NCBI GenBank assembly: GCA_964370985.1
Contig: CAYJLE010000011.1
Location: forward strand, 1-64,000
DNA from: JAHDVS01 sp964370985
GTDB lineage: Bacteria > Actinomycetota > Thermoleophilia > Gaiellales > Gaiellaceae
Reading direction: 5' to 3'
Length of the DNA stretch: 64,000 bases
Shown piece after piece: positions 34,604 to 43,397 of this stretch (its first letter is position 1; the number at the start of each line of letters is the position of its first letter). The notes beneath the pieces were generated by a model. That model was not told the origin of the DNA. It saw only the letters and a program-made list of their open reading frames with translations, and did not search any database. The position numbers and the translations under genes were made by a program.

Positions 34604-35610
34604 TCCCCACCCCTCGTCGCGACCACGGCGTCCTCGTAGCCCGGGACGGTAGCGACCCCCGGAACGACGACGACGGCGTCGCCCCGGACCACGAGCGGCC
34701 ACGCTTCCCGCTCCGACCGGGGAATCTTCGCACCGACGAACAGATCCTGCACTTTCGTGAGCGCCGGCTCGGCGAGGCGGTCGCCGGCCCGCCAGCCGCG
34801 GACGACGAGCCCCGGCGCGCGCGGCTCGATCGTCCATTCGCCCCAGCGCACGGGGCCGGCCAGCCGTACTGGCGCCCGCTCGAGCCACACGCGCTCGTAC
34901 TCGCGCACGGCGACGAGCCCACGCCCGAGGTCGACCCGCCTCGAGCCGGCAGGTGCCGCCAGCAGCTCGGCGAACGCCCGCTGGACGGGCCGCGGGATGT
35001 CCGCAGGACGGTCGAGCGCCGCGAGCACGTTGCGCTCGGCGGCCGGGTGCAGCTCCCGCAGATGCGGCAGGATCCGCTCGCGGATCAGGCCGCGCTTCGT
35101 GTCCGGGTTCGTCGAGTCGACCCGGTAGGGCAGGTCTTCGTCGCGGCAGTAGGCGGCGACCTCGTCGCGCCACACGCGGAGCAGGGGCCGGACGACCCCG
35201 TCGTCGCGACGCACACGGATCCCGGTCGTCGTTCCGCTCGAGACGAGGCGGTAGAGGATCGTCTCGACCTGATCGCTCGCGGTGTGGCCCGTGGCGCGCG
35301 GCCGGTGCGCGGCAACCGCGTAGCGCAGCTCGCGCAGGCCAGCCTCCGAGAGCCCCTCTCCGGGCGCATCGACGATCTCGGCGCCGAATGCCTCGGCGCA
35401 GAAGCGAGCGTCCTCGGCGGACTCGCGGCCACGCAGGCCGTGGTTGACGTGCAGCGCCTCCACGCGGTAGCCGAGCGCGCGGAGCACGTGCCAGAGGCAG
35501 GTCGAGTCGGGCCCGCCCGAGACGAGGCAGACGACCTCGCCGCCCGGAGCGATCAGGTCGTGCTCGCGGACGTGCTCCTCGACCCGGGCGCGCAGCGCGG
35601 CGGGGCTCAT
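34600..35610 (-). CDS. tilS: tRNA(Ile)-lysidine synthase
   Basis: A 336-residue enzyme that converts the wobble cytidine of tRNA-Ile(CAU) to lysidine. The PP-loop is VCLVSGGPDSTCL, then HVNHGLRG and the TGHTASDQVETILYRL helix. It lacks the large C-terminal domains of E. coli TilS, as in other actinobacteria. The ATG start is supported by TACGAT 6 nt upstream. Confidence 0.93.
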   Translation of the reverse strand: MSPAALRARVEEHVREHDLIAPGGEVVCLVSGGPDSTCLWHVLRALGYRVEALHVNHGLRGRESAEDARFCAEAFGAEIVDAPGEGLSEAGLRELRYAVAAHRPRATGHTASDQVETILYRLVSSGTTTGIRVRRDDGVVRPLLRVWRDEVAAYCRDEDLPYRVDSTNPDTKRGLIRERILPHLRELHPAAERNVLAALDRPADIPRPVQRAFAELLAAPAGSRRVDLGRGLVAVREYERVWLERAPVRLAGPVRWGEWTIEPRAPGLVVRGWRAGDRLAEPALTKVQDLFVGAKIPRSEREAWPLVVRGDAVVVVPGVATVPGYEDAVVATRGGE

Positions 35611-35616
35611 CACACG

Positions 35617-35622
35617 ATCGTA
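35617..35622 (-). promoter_or_regulatory. Leaderless -10 box for tilS
   Basis: TACGAT on the minus strand, 6 nt before the ATG at 35610. Confidence 0.55.
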
Positions 35623-35673
35623 GCGCCTCGCTCGAGTTGCCCCCGGTGACCAGTCCGGGTATACCCCGCCACG

Positions 35674-38010
35674 ATGACAGGGCTCACGGAGCAGGAGGCC
35701 CGCCGTAGGCTGACCGAGCGGGGGCCGCGGCGGCCACCGTCGACGAGCCGCTCCTACGCGAGCATCGTCCGCGCAAACCTCTTCAACCTGCCGAACGCGG
35801 TGCTCGTGTTCTTCGGGGTGGCGACGGTGGCGCTCGGCGAGCTGGCCGACGCGCTCTTCCTCGGCGTCGTCGTCGCGAACACGGTGATCGGCTCGGCCCA
35901 GGAGATCCGCGCGAAACGCGCGCTCGACCGGCTGGCGGCGCTCATCCGGCCGCACGCCCTCGTGATCCGCGACGGCAGCCCGCGCGCCCTGCACGCGGAC
36001 GAGGTCGTCGTGGGGGATCTCGTCGCGCTCCAGCCCGGCGACCAACTCGTCGCGGACGGGACGGTGCTCGAGAGCGACGGGCTGCGGCTGGACGAGTCGA
36101 TCCTGACCGGCGAGTCGAAGCCCGCCGGGCGCGCGCCCGGCGAGGCCGGCCTCTAGGGCGCCGTCGTCGCCGAGGGGGGCGGGCGCGACCAGGTGACGGC
36201 CGTCGGTGCCGCGCGCTACGCGGAGCGTCTCGCAGGGGAGGCGCGCGCCTTCCGCCACCCGCCCTCGCCGTTCCAGGTCGGCCTCGGCCGCCTCGTGGTC
36301 GCGCTCGTCCTGCTCGGCATCCCGCTCGGCATCGCGCTCTCGCTCACGCTCTGGCTGCGCGCGACCCCGTTCGACGACGCGCTGCCCACCGTCGTCGCGG
36401 CCGCCATCAACCTCGTGCCCGAGGGCCTGATCCTGCTCTCGAGCATCGCCTACGTGGCGGGGGCGGTCAGGCTCTCGCGCCACGGGGCGCTCGTCCAGCA
36501 GGTCAGCGCGATCGAGTCGCTCGCCGCCGCCGACATCGTCCTGACCGACAAGACCGGCACGCTGACCGAGTCGCGCCTGCGCCTCGCCGGGCTCCACCCG
36601 GCGCCCGGAGTCGACGAGAGCGAGCTCAGCCGCGCGCTCGGGCGCTACGCCGCCTCCTCCCCGATCGAGAACGCGACCCGGGACGCGCTCGCGCGGGCGC
36701 TCCCGCAGCCGGCCGAGGAGCCGCTCGAGACGGTGCCGTTCTCATCGAAGCGCAAGTGGGGCGCGGTGCGCCTGCCGGACACGGCGATCGTCCTCGGGGC
36801 CCCGGAGCTGTTCCGGCTCGGGGAGCTGGCCACCGCCGCAGCCAGGGAGTCGCAGCTCGGGCGCCGCGTCGTCGCCATCGGTGTGGCCGGCGGGCCGCTC
36901 GGACCGGCCGGCGGCGAGCTCCCGGCCGGCACGAGGGCCCTCGGGCTCGCGACGATCGCCGAGGAGCTGCGGCCGGGCACCCGCGACACGATCGCCTTCC
37001 TCGGGCGCGAGCACGTGGAGCTGAAGGTCGTGTCTGGCGACGCCCCGGCCACTGTCGCGGCCATCGCCGCGGACGCGGGGATCCCGTCGAGCGGCCCTCC
37101 CGTCGACGGGGCAAGCCTGCCCGAGAACGGGGACGAGCTGCGGGCGCTGCTCAGGCAAACCGCGGTCGTGGGCCGGATCTCGCCGGAGGGCAAGCGGCGG
37201 ATCGTGGAGGCGCTGCGCGACGACGGGAGGCACGTCGCGATGATCGGCGACGGGGTCAACGACGTCCCGGCGCTGAAGGCTTCCCGGGTCGCGATCGCGC
37301 AGGGCTCGGGAGCGCAGATGGCGAAGACCGTCGCCGACCTCGTCCTGGTCGAGGGCGACTTCGCGGCGGTGCCGCGCATGGTCAGGGAGGGGCGGCAGAT
37401 CCTCCGTAACCTGCAGCGCGTCTCGAAGATCTACGCGACCAAGGCGCTGTTCGGCGCGTTCATCGTGCTCGGGCTCGGCCTTGCCCCGATCCCGTACCCG
37501 TTCCTGCCACGCCAGCTGTCGCTCGCGTCGTTCTTCGTCACCGGGGTGCCGCCGTTCTTCCTCGCGCTCGCCCCGAGCTCCGGGGAGTGGCGGATGACGT
37601 CGTACCTGCGTGACGTCGGGGAGTTCGCGGTACGTGCCGCCGCGGCGATCGCGCTGGGCGTGATCGCGAGCTACGTGCTCGCCCACGAGGCGCTCGAGCT
37701 CGGGGCCGGGCCGGCGCGCACCGTCTCGCTCTCGGTCTACGTCGCCTCGTCGCTGTGGATGATCTTCGCCCTCGAGGCGACCAGCCCCCGGCGCGCACGC
37801 TGGGTCGGCGGGCTCTGCGCCACGCTCCTCGTCGTCTACGCGCTCGTATTCGCGATCGGGCCGCTCCGCGACCTCTTCCGGCTGTCGACGCCCGACGGCG
37901 AGACGCTCGGGATGTTCGCCCTCGGCGTGGGCCTGGCGATCGCGGCGCTGACCGCGCTCGGGATCCGCCCGGCCCCCGGCGGCGATCAGGCGAAGATCAG
38001 CGAGCGGTAG
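35674..38010 (+). pseudogene. P-type cation-transporting ATPase with an in-frame amber codon
   Basis: The reading frame encodes a complete P-type ATPase (about 779 codons) except for one TAG at 36154-36156. Before it lie the N-terminal cytoplasmic region, two membrane helices and the actuator domain (LDESILTGESKPAG). After it come further helices, the phosphorylation motif DKTGTLTE, GDGVNDVPALKA, and six C-terminal helices. Frame is kept on both sides. In relatives I recall, a Ser-Gly pair stands at this point, so TCG to TAG is the simplest change. Options are a pseudogene, a sequencing error, readthrough, or two separately translated parts (a GTG lies at 36193). No leaderless box of the exact type precedes the ATG; TATACC lies 8 nt upstream. 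Confidence 0.75.
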
Positions 38011-38771
38011 CTGAGCGTCCGGCGCATGCCGACCGACGCGTACAGGGCGAGGGCGGGGACGTTCTCGGAGCGAGCGAACAGGCATACCGCCGGGGTGCGC
38101 GAGAGCAGGCGCCCGCAGAGGTCGGCGAGCGCCCGCTTCGCGTAGCCGCGGCCCCGCACCTCGGGGTCGACCCAGACCTGCTGGAGCTGAACGGCAAGCG
38201 GTGTCCACGCCGACGCCTCGGCCTTGAAGCGGATGCGACCCTCCTCGACCCAGAGCCAGCTGCGCCCGAGCTCGATCTGGCTGCACGTCCTCCAGCGAAA
38301 CAGGTCGGGATCGCGAGCGCAGGCGTCGACGCCGACCTCCTCCAAGTAGGCGGCTGCGCAGGCGGGGACGAGCAGGTCGAGGTCGTCGCGAGTGGCCGCC
38401 CGCAAGCCGGTGCCCGCCGGCGGCGGCGGCGCCTCGAGCTCGAACACCGGCTGACCCGGCCGGTCTTCCAGCGGCGTCGGGAGCCTGCGCCGGATCGCCT
38501 CCCATAGCTCGCCCACGGCCCGCTCCTCGCCGACGATCATCCGCGGCCGGGGGCGCCCGACCGCCTTCGCAAGCGCCGCCACCCCCGGCCCCGAGGGCAC
38601 GAGATTCGCTCCGGCGTGGCAGAGGGCGGTCAGCCGCCCGTGCTCCTCGACGGCGACGAAGCGCCCGAGGCCACGTCGGGCGATGTCCTCGAGGAAGACG
38701 CGCTCGATCGGCTCTGCCGCGCAGAAGTCGAGGATCGCCTCGAGCGGCGGGGAGTCGACGACCTTCGCCAC
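37986..38771 (-). CDS. GNAT acetyltransferase with N-terminal DUF4081-like domain
   Basis: A 261-residue protein. Residues ~1-110 are an N-terminal domain like the one preceding GNAT in some actinobacterial proteins. The C-terminal GNAT domain has the acetyl-CoA loop VDPEVRGRGYAKRAL and the ending ALYASVGMRRTLSYRSLIF. The substrate is unknown. GTG at 38771 is supported by TAGGAT 6 nt upstream. Its 3' end overlaps the convergent ATPase gene by 25 nt. Confidence 0.8.
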   Translation of the reverse strand: MAKVVDSPPLEAILDFCAAEPIERVFLEDIARRGLGRFVAVEEHGRLTALCHAGANLVPSGPGVAALAKAVGRPRPRMIVGEERAVGELWEAIRRRLPTPLEDRPGQPVFELEAPPPPAGTGLRAATRDDLDLLVPACAAAYLEEVGVDACARDPDLFRWRTCSQIELGRSWLWVEEGRIRFKAEASAWTPLAVQLQQVWVDPEVRGRGYAKRALADLCGRLLSRTPAVCLFARSENVPALALYASVGMRRTLSYRSLIFA

Positions 38772-38777
38772 CCCGGC

Positions 38778-38783
38778 ATCCTA
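38778..38783 (-). promoter_or_regulatory. Leaderless -10 box for the GNAT gene
   Basis: TAGGAT on the minus strand, 6 nt before the GTG at 38771. Confidence 0.5.
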
Positions 38784-38801
38784 GGCGTGAGGCCCGTTCG
38801 T

Positions 38802-38807
38802 TATCGT
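38802..38807 (+). promoter_or_regulatory. Leaderless -10 box for the nucleoside phosphorylase
   Basis: TATCGT ends 6 nt before the GTG at 38814. With the box at 38778-38783 it makes a compact divergent promoter region of 42 nt between start codons. Confidence 0.5.
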
Positions 38808-38813
38808 CCCCCC

Positions 38814-39530
38814 GTGGCCATCCATCTGCGCGCCGAGCCGGGCGACTACGCGCCCGCCTGCCTGCTCCCCGGCGACCCGCTGCGTGCCCGCTGGGTCGCG
38901 GAGCGCTTCCTCGACGGCGCCCGCCAGGTCAACGGCGAGCGCGGGCTGCTCGGCTTCACGGGCTCGTTCGAGGGCAGGTCCGTGTCGGTGCAGGCGACCG
39001 GGATGGGCTGCCCGTCGGCGGCGATCGTCGTCGAGGAGCTCGCCGGGCTCGGCGTCGAGCGGCTCCTGCGGATCGGCACCTGCGGGGCGCTGTCGCCCGC
39101 CCTCGCCCTCGGCGACCTCGTCCTCGCCCTCGCCGCCGTGCCCGCCGACGGCACGTCGCGTCATTACACGGGAGGCGAGCCCCACGCGCCCACCGCGGAC
39201 TGGGAGCTCCTGCACGGGGCCGTCCACTCCGCGAAGGCGCTCGGCCTGAAGCTCAGCGTCGGCCCGGTTGCCACGTCGGACACGTTCTACGACCCGGACC
39301 CCAACCGCCACCGCCGCTGGGCGGCCCGAGGCGTGCTCGCGGTCGAGATGGAGGCAGCGACGATCTTCACGGTCGCGGCCCTGCACGGCCTCCGCGCGGG
39401 CTGCCTGCTCGCCGTCTCGGATCTCGTCGACGGCACGCACATCGAGCGCATCTCCGACGAGGCACTCGAGGCGGCCGTGACGGCGATGGCGGAGCTGGCG
39501 CTGCACACGGCGACCTCGGCGAAGCGCTGA
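38814..39530 (+). CDS. Purine-nucleoside phosphorylase (DeoD/Udp family)
   Basis: A 238-residue trimer/hexamer-type phosphorylase. Motifs are CLLPGDPLRARW, the phosphate/ribose loop GMGCPSAAIVVEEL, RIGTCGAL, and the catalytic VEMEAATIF with the downstream Asp in AVSDLVDG. The Asp favours purine over uridine substrates. GTG at 38814 was chosen from the TATCGT box. The lipid kinase gene begins 6 nt after its stop. Confidence 0.88.
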   Translation: MAIHLRAEPGDYAPACLLPGDPLRARWVAERFLDGARQVNGERGLLGFTGSFEGRSVSVQATGMGCPSAAIVVEELAGLGVERLLRIGTCGALSPALALGDLVLALAAVPADGTSRHYTGGEPHAPTADWELLHGAVHSAKALGLKLSVGPVATSDTFYDPDPNRHRRWAARGVLAVEMEAATIFTVAALHGLRAGCLLAVSDLVDGTHIERISDEALEAAVTAMAELALHTATSAKR

Positions 39531-39536
39531 GGGCCC

Positions 39537-40463
39537 GTGACGGACGTCGCGTTCCTCGTCAACCCGGGCTCGGACAACGGCCGGACAGGCCGCGCCTGGC
39601 CCGAGCTCGCCCACCGCGCGGCCGCGGCCGGCCTCGCCGGCCAGGCCCTGATCTCGACCCGGCCGCGTGAGCTCCCCGGGCTGGTCGAACGCGCCGCCGC
39701 GGACGGAGCGCGCCTCGTCGTCGCCGTCGGCGGCGACGGCACGGTCAACGAGGTCGCGAGCGGCCTGCTCGCGCTCCGGGAGCGGGGCGTCGAGCCGCCC
39801 GAGCTCGCGGTGCTGCCGCGCGGAACCGGCACCGACTTCGTCCGCACGTTCCGGATCCCCACCGCGCTCGACCGGGCGATTGCGGCGATCCGGGACGGGC
39901 GGACGCGCACGATCGACGCGGGCCGAGTCGAGTACCGCTCCTGGGCGGGAGCAGACGACAGGGCGTGGTTCGTGAACGTCGCGAGCGCGGGCATGAGCGG
40001 CGCGGTCGCCAGGCGTGCGAACTCGACCACGAAGGCGCTCGGCGGCAAGGTCTCGTTCCTCGCCGCCACGCTGGCCGTGTTCGCACGCTGGCAGCCCAGC
40101 GAGGTCAGGGTTACGGTCGACGGGGAGAGCCGCTGCGGGCTCTGCTACGACGTGCTGGTCGCAAACTGCCGCTTCCTCGGCGGCGGCATGCAGATGACGC
40201 CGGAGGCGGAGCCCGACGACGGGCTGTTCGACGTGCTCGTGCTCGGGAACATCACCCGCACGGACCTCGCGCTGACGCTGCCGAAGGTCTACCGGGGCAC
40301 GCACCTGCCTCATCCGAAGGCCGAGCTGCTCCGCGGCACCCGGGTCGAGGTGGACGCGGCAACGCCGTTGCCGCTCGAGCTCGACGGCGAGCAGCCGGGG
40401 ACGACGCCGGCGCGCTTCGAGATCGTCCCCGGGGCCCTGCGCCTCCGGGTGCCGCCCGCGTAG
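39537..40463 (+). CDS. Diacylglycerol/lipid kinase family protein
   Basis: A 308-residue DAGK-catalytic-domain protein. The signature AVGGDGTVNEVASGL is the nucleotide-binding loop, with VLPRGTGTDFVRTF and NCRFLGGGMQMTPEAEPDDGLFDV following. Related enzymes phosphorylate diacylglycerol, sphingosine or polyprenols at the membrane. The GTG lies 6 nt after the PNP stop, so the two are co-transcribed. Confidence 0.88.
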   Translation: MTDVAFLVNPGSDNGRTGRAWPELAHRAAAAGLAGQALISTRPRELPGLVERAAADGARLVVAVGGDGTVNEVASGLLALRERGVEPPELAVLPRGTGTDFVRTFRIPTALDRAIAAIRDGRTRTIDAGRVEYRSWAGADDRAWFVNVASAGMSGAVARRANSTTKALGGKVSFLAATLAVFARWQPSEVRVTVDGESRCGLCYDVLVANCRFLGGGMQMTPEAEPDDGLFDVLVLGNITRTDLALTLPKVYRGTHLPHPKAELLRGTRVEVDAATPLPLELDGEQPGTTPARFEIVPGALRLRVPPA

Positions 40464-40475
40464 CCGGTCGACGCC

Positions 40476-40793
40476 TCAGCCCGTGGGCTCCTCCGCGTCC
40501 TGCGCCCGCGCCTTCGCGGGGGGCCTGGCGACGAGCTTCTCGAGCTTCGCGAGCCGCTTCTCGACCCGCTCGAGCTCGGCGCGCGTCGCCTCGAGCTCCT
40601 CCAGGGACGCGACGTTGAGCTGGTGCAGGACGCTGCGCTGCACCTTGCCGGCCCGGCCGCGCGCCTCCGACAGCCGCTCGAGTGCCTCCGCGGCGTGAGC
40701 CTCGTCGCGCAGCCGCCGGATCGCCTCGTCACCCCTGACCGCCAGGCGCTCCAGCACGCCCTGGTCAACCGCCTCCTTCTTCGCCTCGGGCAT
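40476..40793 (-). CDS. Helical coiled-coil protein, function unknown
   Basis: This 105-residue protein has no signal peptide. Residues ~10-90 are helical, with heptads in LEELEATRAELERVEKRLAK, and the tail is basic and acidic by turns. The overall look resembles phasins or small polyhydroxyalkanoate-associated proteins, but I see no diagnostic motif. ATG at 40793 has a GGAGG 6 nt upstream. Confidence 0.55.
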   Translation of the reverse strand: MPEAKKEAVDQGVLERLAVRGDEAIRRLRDEAHAAEALERLSEARGRAGKVQRSVLHQLNVASLEELEATRAELERVEKRLAKLEKLVARPPAKARAQDAEEPTG

Positions 40794-40862
40794 TCCCGCC
40801 TCCTCAGCGCCGCGGTTCGGGCGGCACGCACGCCACCCCGGAACACGGTCAGCTTAGCGCCG

Positions 40863-40868
40863 TAGACT
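40863..40868 (+). promoter_or_regulatory. Leaderless -10 box for the glutamine amidotransferase
   Basis: TAGACT ends 6 nt before the GTG at 40875. Confidence 0.5.
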
Positions 40869-40874
40869 GGCCCC

Positions 40875-41576
40875 GTGAACGCCCTCGTCCTCCAGCACAT
40901 CGCCTGCGAGCCGCCCGGCGAGTACGAGGACGTGCTGCGCGAGCGTGGCGCCACGCTCCACCGGGTCGAGCTCGACGAGGGGGAGCCGTTGCCCGACTGG
41001 CGGGAGTTCGACGCGATCGTGGCGATGGGCGGGCCGATGAGCGTGAACGACGAGGACGAGCACCCGTGGCTCGCCGGCGAGAAGCGGGCGATCGGCGAGG
41101 CGGTGCGCGCCGGCATGCCCTACTGGGGCGTCTGCCTGGGCGTGCAGCTGCTCGCCGCGAGCCTGGGGGCGCGCGTGCTCGCCGGGCCCGCGCCGGAGGT
41201 GGGCGTGATGCCCGTGGCGCTGACCGACGCGGCGCTCGCCGACCCCGTCTTTTCGGGCCTGCCCCCCGAGCTCGTGACCTTCCAGTGGCACGGCGACACG
41301 TTCGAGATCCCGGACGGCGCCGTGCTGCTCGCGTCCTCGCCCGCGTACCCGGCACAGGCGTTCCGCTGGGGTGCGCGGGCCTACGGCGTGCAGTTTCACC
41401 TGGAGTTGACGAGCGAGCTGGCGAACGAGTGGGCCGCGGTGCCGGCCTACGCGGAGGCACTCGACCACGTGCGCGGGCCCGGGTCGCTGCCCCACCTCGT
41501 GGACGAGCTGAACGCGGCGTCCGAGGGGATGCGCTCGCACGCCCGCGGCATGTTCGAGCGCTGGCTCGACCTCTAG
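40875..41576 (+). CDS. Class I glutamine amidotransferase-like protein
   Basis: A 233-residue stand-alone GATase1 domain. The nucleophile Cys is in YWGVCLGVQLLAA, and the His-Glu pair is in GVQFHLELT. The segment MGGPMSVNDEDEHPWL is typical of GMP-synthase-like amidotransferases that act on small molecules; the substrate is unknown. It converges on the Sir2 gene with a 4-nt gap. Confidence 0.85.
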   Translation: MNALVLQHIACEPPGEYEDVLRERGATLHRVELDEGEPLPDWREFDAIVAMGGPMSVNDEDEHPWLAGEKRAIGEAVRAGMPYWGVCLGVQLLAASLGARVLAGPAPEVGVMPVALTDAALADPVFSGLPPELVTFQWHGDTFEIPDGAVLLASSPAYPAQAFRWGARAYGVQFHLELTSELANEWAAVPAYAEALDHVRGPGSLPHLVDELNAASEGMRSHARGMFERWLDL

Positions 41577-41580
41577 CCCC

Positions 41581-42321
41581 CTACACGTGCTCGAGCACCC
41601 GCTCGAGCACGTCGCCCGCGGGCGCGCCCAGGGCGAGCGCGGCGGCCCGGTCGTAGCGCGTCGCACCGAGGTTGACGATCGCGAGCAGCCCGCCGGCGGC
41701 GAGCGTCTCGTCTGGCAGGCCGGCGACCGGGTAGACCTCGAGCGACGAGCCGACCACGAGCAGGAGCGGCGCCGCCCGCGCCAGCTCGTAGGCCCGGTCG
41801 ATCGCGGCCTCCGGAAGCTGCTCCTCGAAGAAGACGACGTCCGGCTTCAGCACCGCGTCGCAGGCGTCGCAGCGCGGCGCCACCGTCGAGCGAGCGAGCC
41901 GCTCGAGCACGTCCTCGAGCGGGTAGGAGCGCCCGCAGCGCCGGCAGCCCGAGGTGCGGATCGAGCCGTGCACCTCGACGACGTCGCGGCTGCCCGCCCG
42001 CTCGTGCAGCAGGTCGATGTTCTGGGTGACGACGGCGCGCACGAGGCCGCGCCGCTCCAGCTCCGCGAGCGCCAGGTGGGCACGGTTCGGCTCCGCCGAA
42101 GCGAGCAGCTCGACCCGCAGGCGGTAGAAGCTCCAGACCCGCTCCGGGTCGCGGCGAAACGCCGACAGCGACGCGTACTCCATCGGGTCGACGGTCGCCC
42201 AGATCCCGGTCGGCGAGCGGAAGTCGGGGATGCCGCTCTCGGTCGAGATCCCCGCGCCCGTGAGCACGACCGCGCCGCCCGCGTCGCGGAGCATCCCGGC
42301 GAGCCGCTCTGCGCCCTCCAT
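41581..42321 (-). CDS. Sir2 family NAD-dependent protein deacylase
   Basis: A 246-residue sirtuin. The Rossmann start is VLTGAGISTESGIPDFRS, the catalytic region TQNIDLLHERAG and VEVHGS, and the zinc ribbon is CRRC...CDAC. GSSLEVYPVAGLP follows. It should remove acetyl groups from lysines using NAD, for example to reactivate acyl-CoA synthetases; an acyl-CoA ligase lies at 52.1 kb but not nearby. ATG 42321 is set by the symmetric -10 box. Confidence 0.92.
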   Translation of the reverse strand: MEGAERLAGMLRDAGGAVVLTGAGISTESGIPDFRSPTGIWATVDPMEYASLSAFRRDPERVWSFYRLRVELLASAEPNRAHLALAELERRGLVRAVVTQNIDLLHERAGSRDVVEVHGSIRTSGCRRCGRSYPLEDVLERLARSTVAPRCDACDAVLKPDVVFFEEQLPEAAIDRAYELARAAPLLLVVGSSLEVYPVAGLPDETLAAGGLLAIVNLGATRYDRAAALALGAPAGDVLERVLEHV

Positions 42322-42328
42322 TCCGGGC

Positions 42329-42338
42329 ATCGTACGAT
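42329..42338. promoter_or_regulatory. Symmetric bidirectional -10 element
   Basis: The perfect palindrome ATCGTACGAT contains TACGAT on both strands (42333-42338 forward, 42334-42329 reverse, sharing two bases). It lies 7 nt from the GTG of the thioesterase and 7 nt from the ATG of sir2. One DNA site can therefore act as the -10 for two divergent leaderless genes. Confidence 0.6.
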
Positions 42339-42345
42339 GGCGGCC

Positions 42346-42768
42346 GTGGACGGCTTCCTCTTCTCGACCGACCTCCGCGTGCGCTTCAACGAGACTGACG
42401 CGCAGGGGGTCGTGCACAACTCCGCGTATCTCGTCTGGCTCGAGATCGCCCGCATCGACTACCTCGACCGCTTCCCCGGCGGCTACCGGGGCATGGTCTC
42501 CGAGCACGGGATCGACGTGACCACCGTCGAGGCGCACGTGCGCTACCTCGCGGGTTGCCGCTTCGACGACCGCCTCCGGATCTGGGCACGGACGGCGGAC
42601 GTGCGTGGGGCTCGCTTCCGCTTCGAGTACGCGCTCGAGCGCGTGAGCGACCCGCCCGGCCTCGTCGCCGACGGCTGGACGCAGCACGCGTGCGTCGCCG
42701 CGGACACGCTGCGGCCGACGCGCGTGCCGGCCTGGCTCGCGGAGACGCTGGGCTCGCTCGAGGGCTAG
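42346..42768 (+). CDS. Acyl-CoA thioesterase (YbgC-like, 4HBT hotdog fold)
   Basis: A 140-residue single-hotdog thioesterase. The catalytic Asp lies in FNETDAQGVVHNSAYLVW, the standard 4-hydroxybenzoyl-CoA thioesterase motif, followed by DYLDRFPGGY. It hydrolyses short acyl-CoA or acyl-ACP. GTG at 42346 was chosen over ATG 42337 because the latter lies inside the -10 box. Confidence 0.85.
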   Translation: MDGFLFSTDLRVRFNETDAQGVVHNSAYLVWLEIARIDYLDRFPGGYRGMVSEHGIDVTTVEAHVRYLAGCRFDDRLRIWARTADVRGARFRFEYALERVSDPPGLVADGWTQHACVAADTLRPTRVPAWLAETLGSLEG

Positions 42769-42845
42769 TAGCCAGTAGGCTCCGAGAACTCGCGCGGGGC
42801 AAGCGGGCAATACCCAACGTGCAGGCTCGTCCCAACCGAACCGAC

Positions 42846-43397
42846 GTGCGATCCGACGCCGAGGTCATCGAGCGGTCGTTGCAGCACGCTTCGGCCTTCG
42901 CCGAGATCTTCGACCGGCACTTCCCCGCCGTCCACGCTTACGCGCAGCAGCGGGCGGGCATCGAGCTCGCCGACGAGGTCTCCGCCGAGACGTTTGCGCG
43001 GGCCTTCGACAAGCGGCGGCGCTACGACCTCGCCCGCCCGGACGCCCTGCCGTGGCTTCTCGGCATCGCGACGAGAATCCTCCACCGCCACTGGCGCTCG
43101 GAGCGGCGGCGCCTGCGCGCCTACGAACGCTCGGCTGCACCCGTCGGCGTGTGGGAACCCCCGACCTCGGCCGGCCTGCTCGCCGTCGCCGCCGGACTCC
43201 CGCGGCGTGATCGTGACGCGCTGCTTCTCCTCGCATGGGCCGAGCTGTCCTACGAGGAGATCGCGGTCGCCCTCGACGTCCCCGTCGGCACGGTTCGCTC
43301 ACGAATCGCGCGTGCCCGTCGCGTCCTCCATGCGGCGCTGGCCGCGGGCGAACTCACGCCTTCCGTCAAACCCGTCAAGGAGCCCTCCCGTGCCTGA
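42846..43397 (+). CDS. ECF-type RNA polymerase sigma factor
   Basis: A 183-residue sigma factor. Region 2 is AFAEIFDRHFPAVHAYAQQRAG to the ALPWLLGIATRILHRHWRSE segment. Region 4 is LSYEEIAVALDVPVGTVRSRIARARRVL. It lacks region 3, as ECF factors do. The start is unsure: GTG 42846 gives the typical short lead, GTG 42819 is possible, and neither has a Shine-Dalgarno or box. Its 3' end overlaps the next gene by 8 nt. Confidence 0.88.
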   Translation: MRSDAEVIERSLQHASAFAEIFDRHFPAVHAYAQQRAGIELADEVSAETFARAFDKRRRYDLARPDALPWLLGIATRILHRHWRSERRRLRAYERSAAPVGVWEPPTSAGLLAVAAGLPRRDRDALLLLAWAELSYEEIAVALDVPVGTVRSRIARARRVLHAALAAGELTPSVKPVKEPSRA

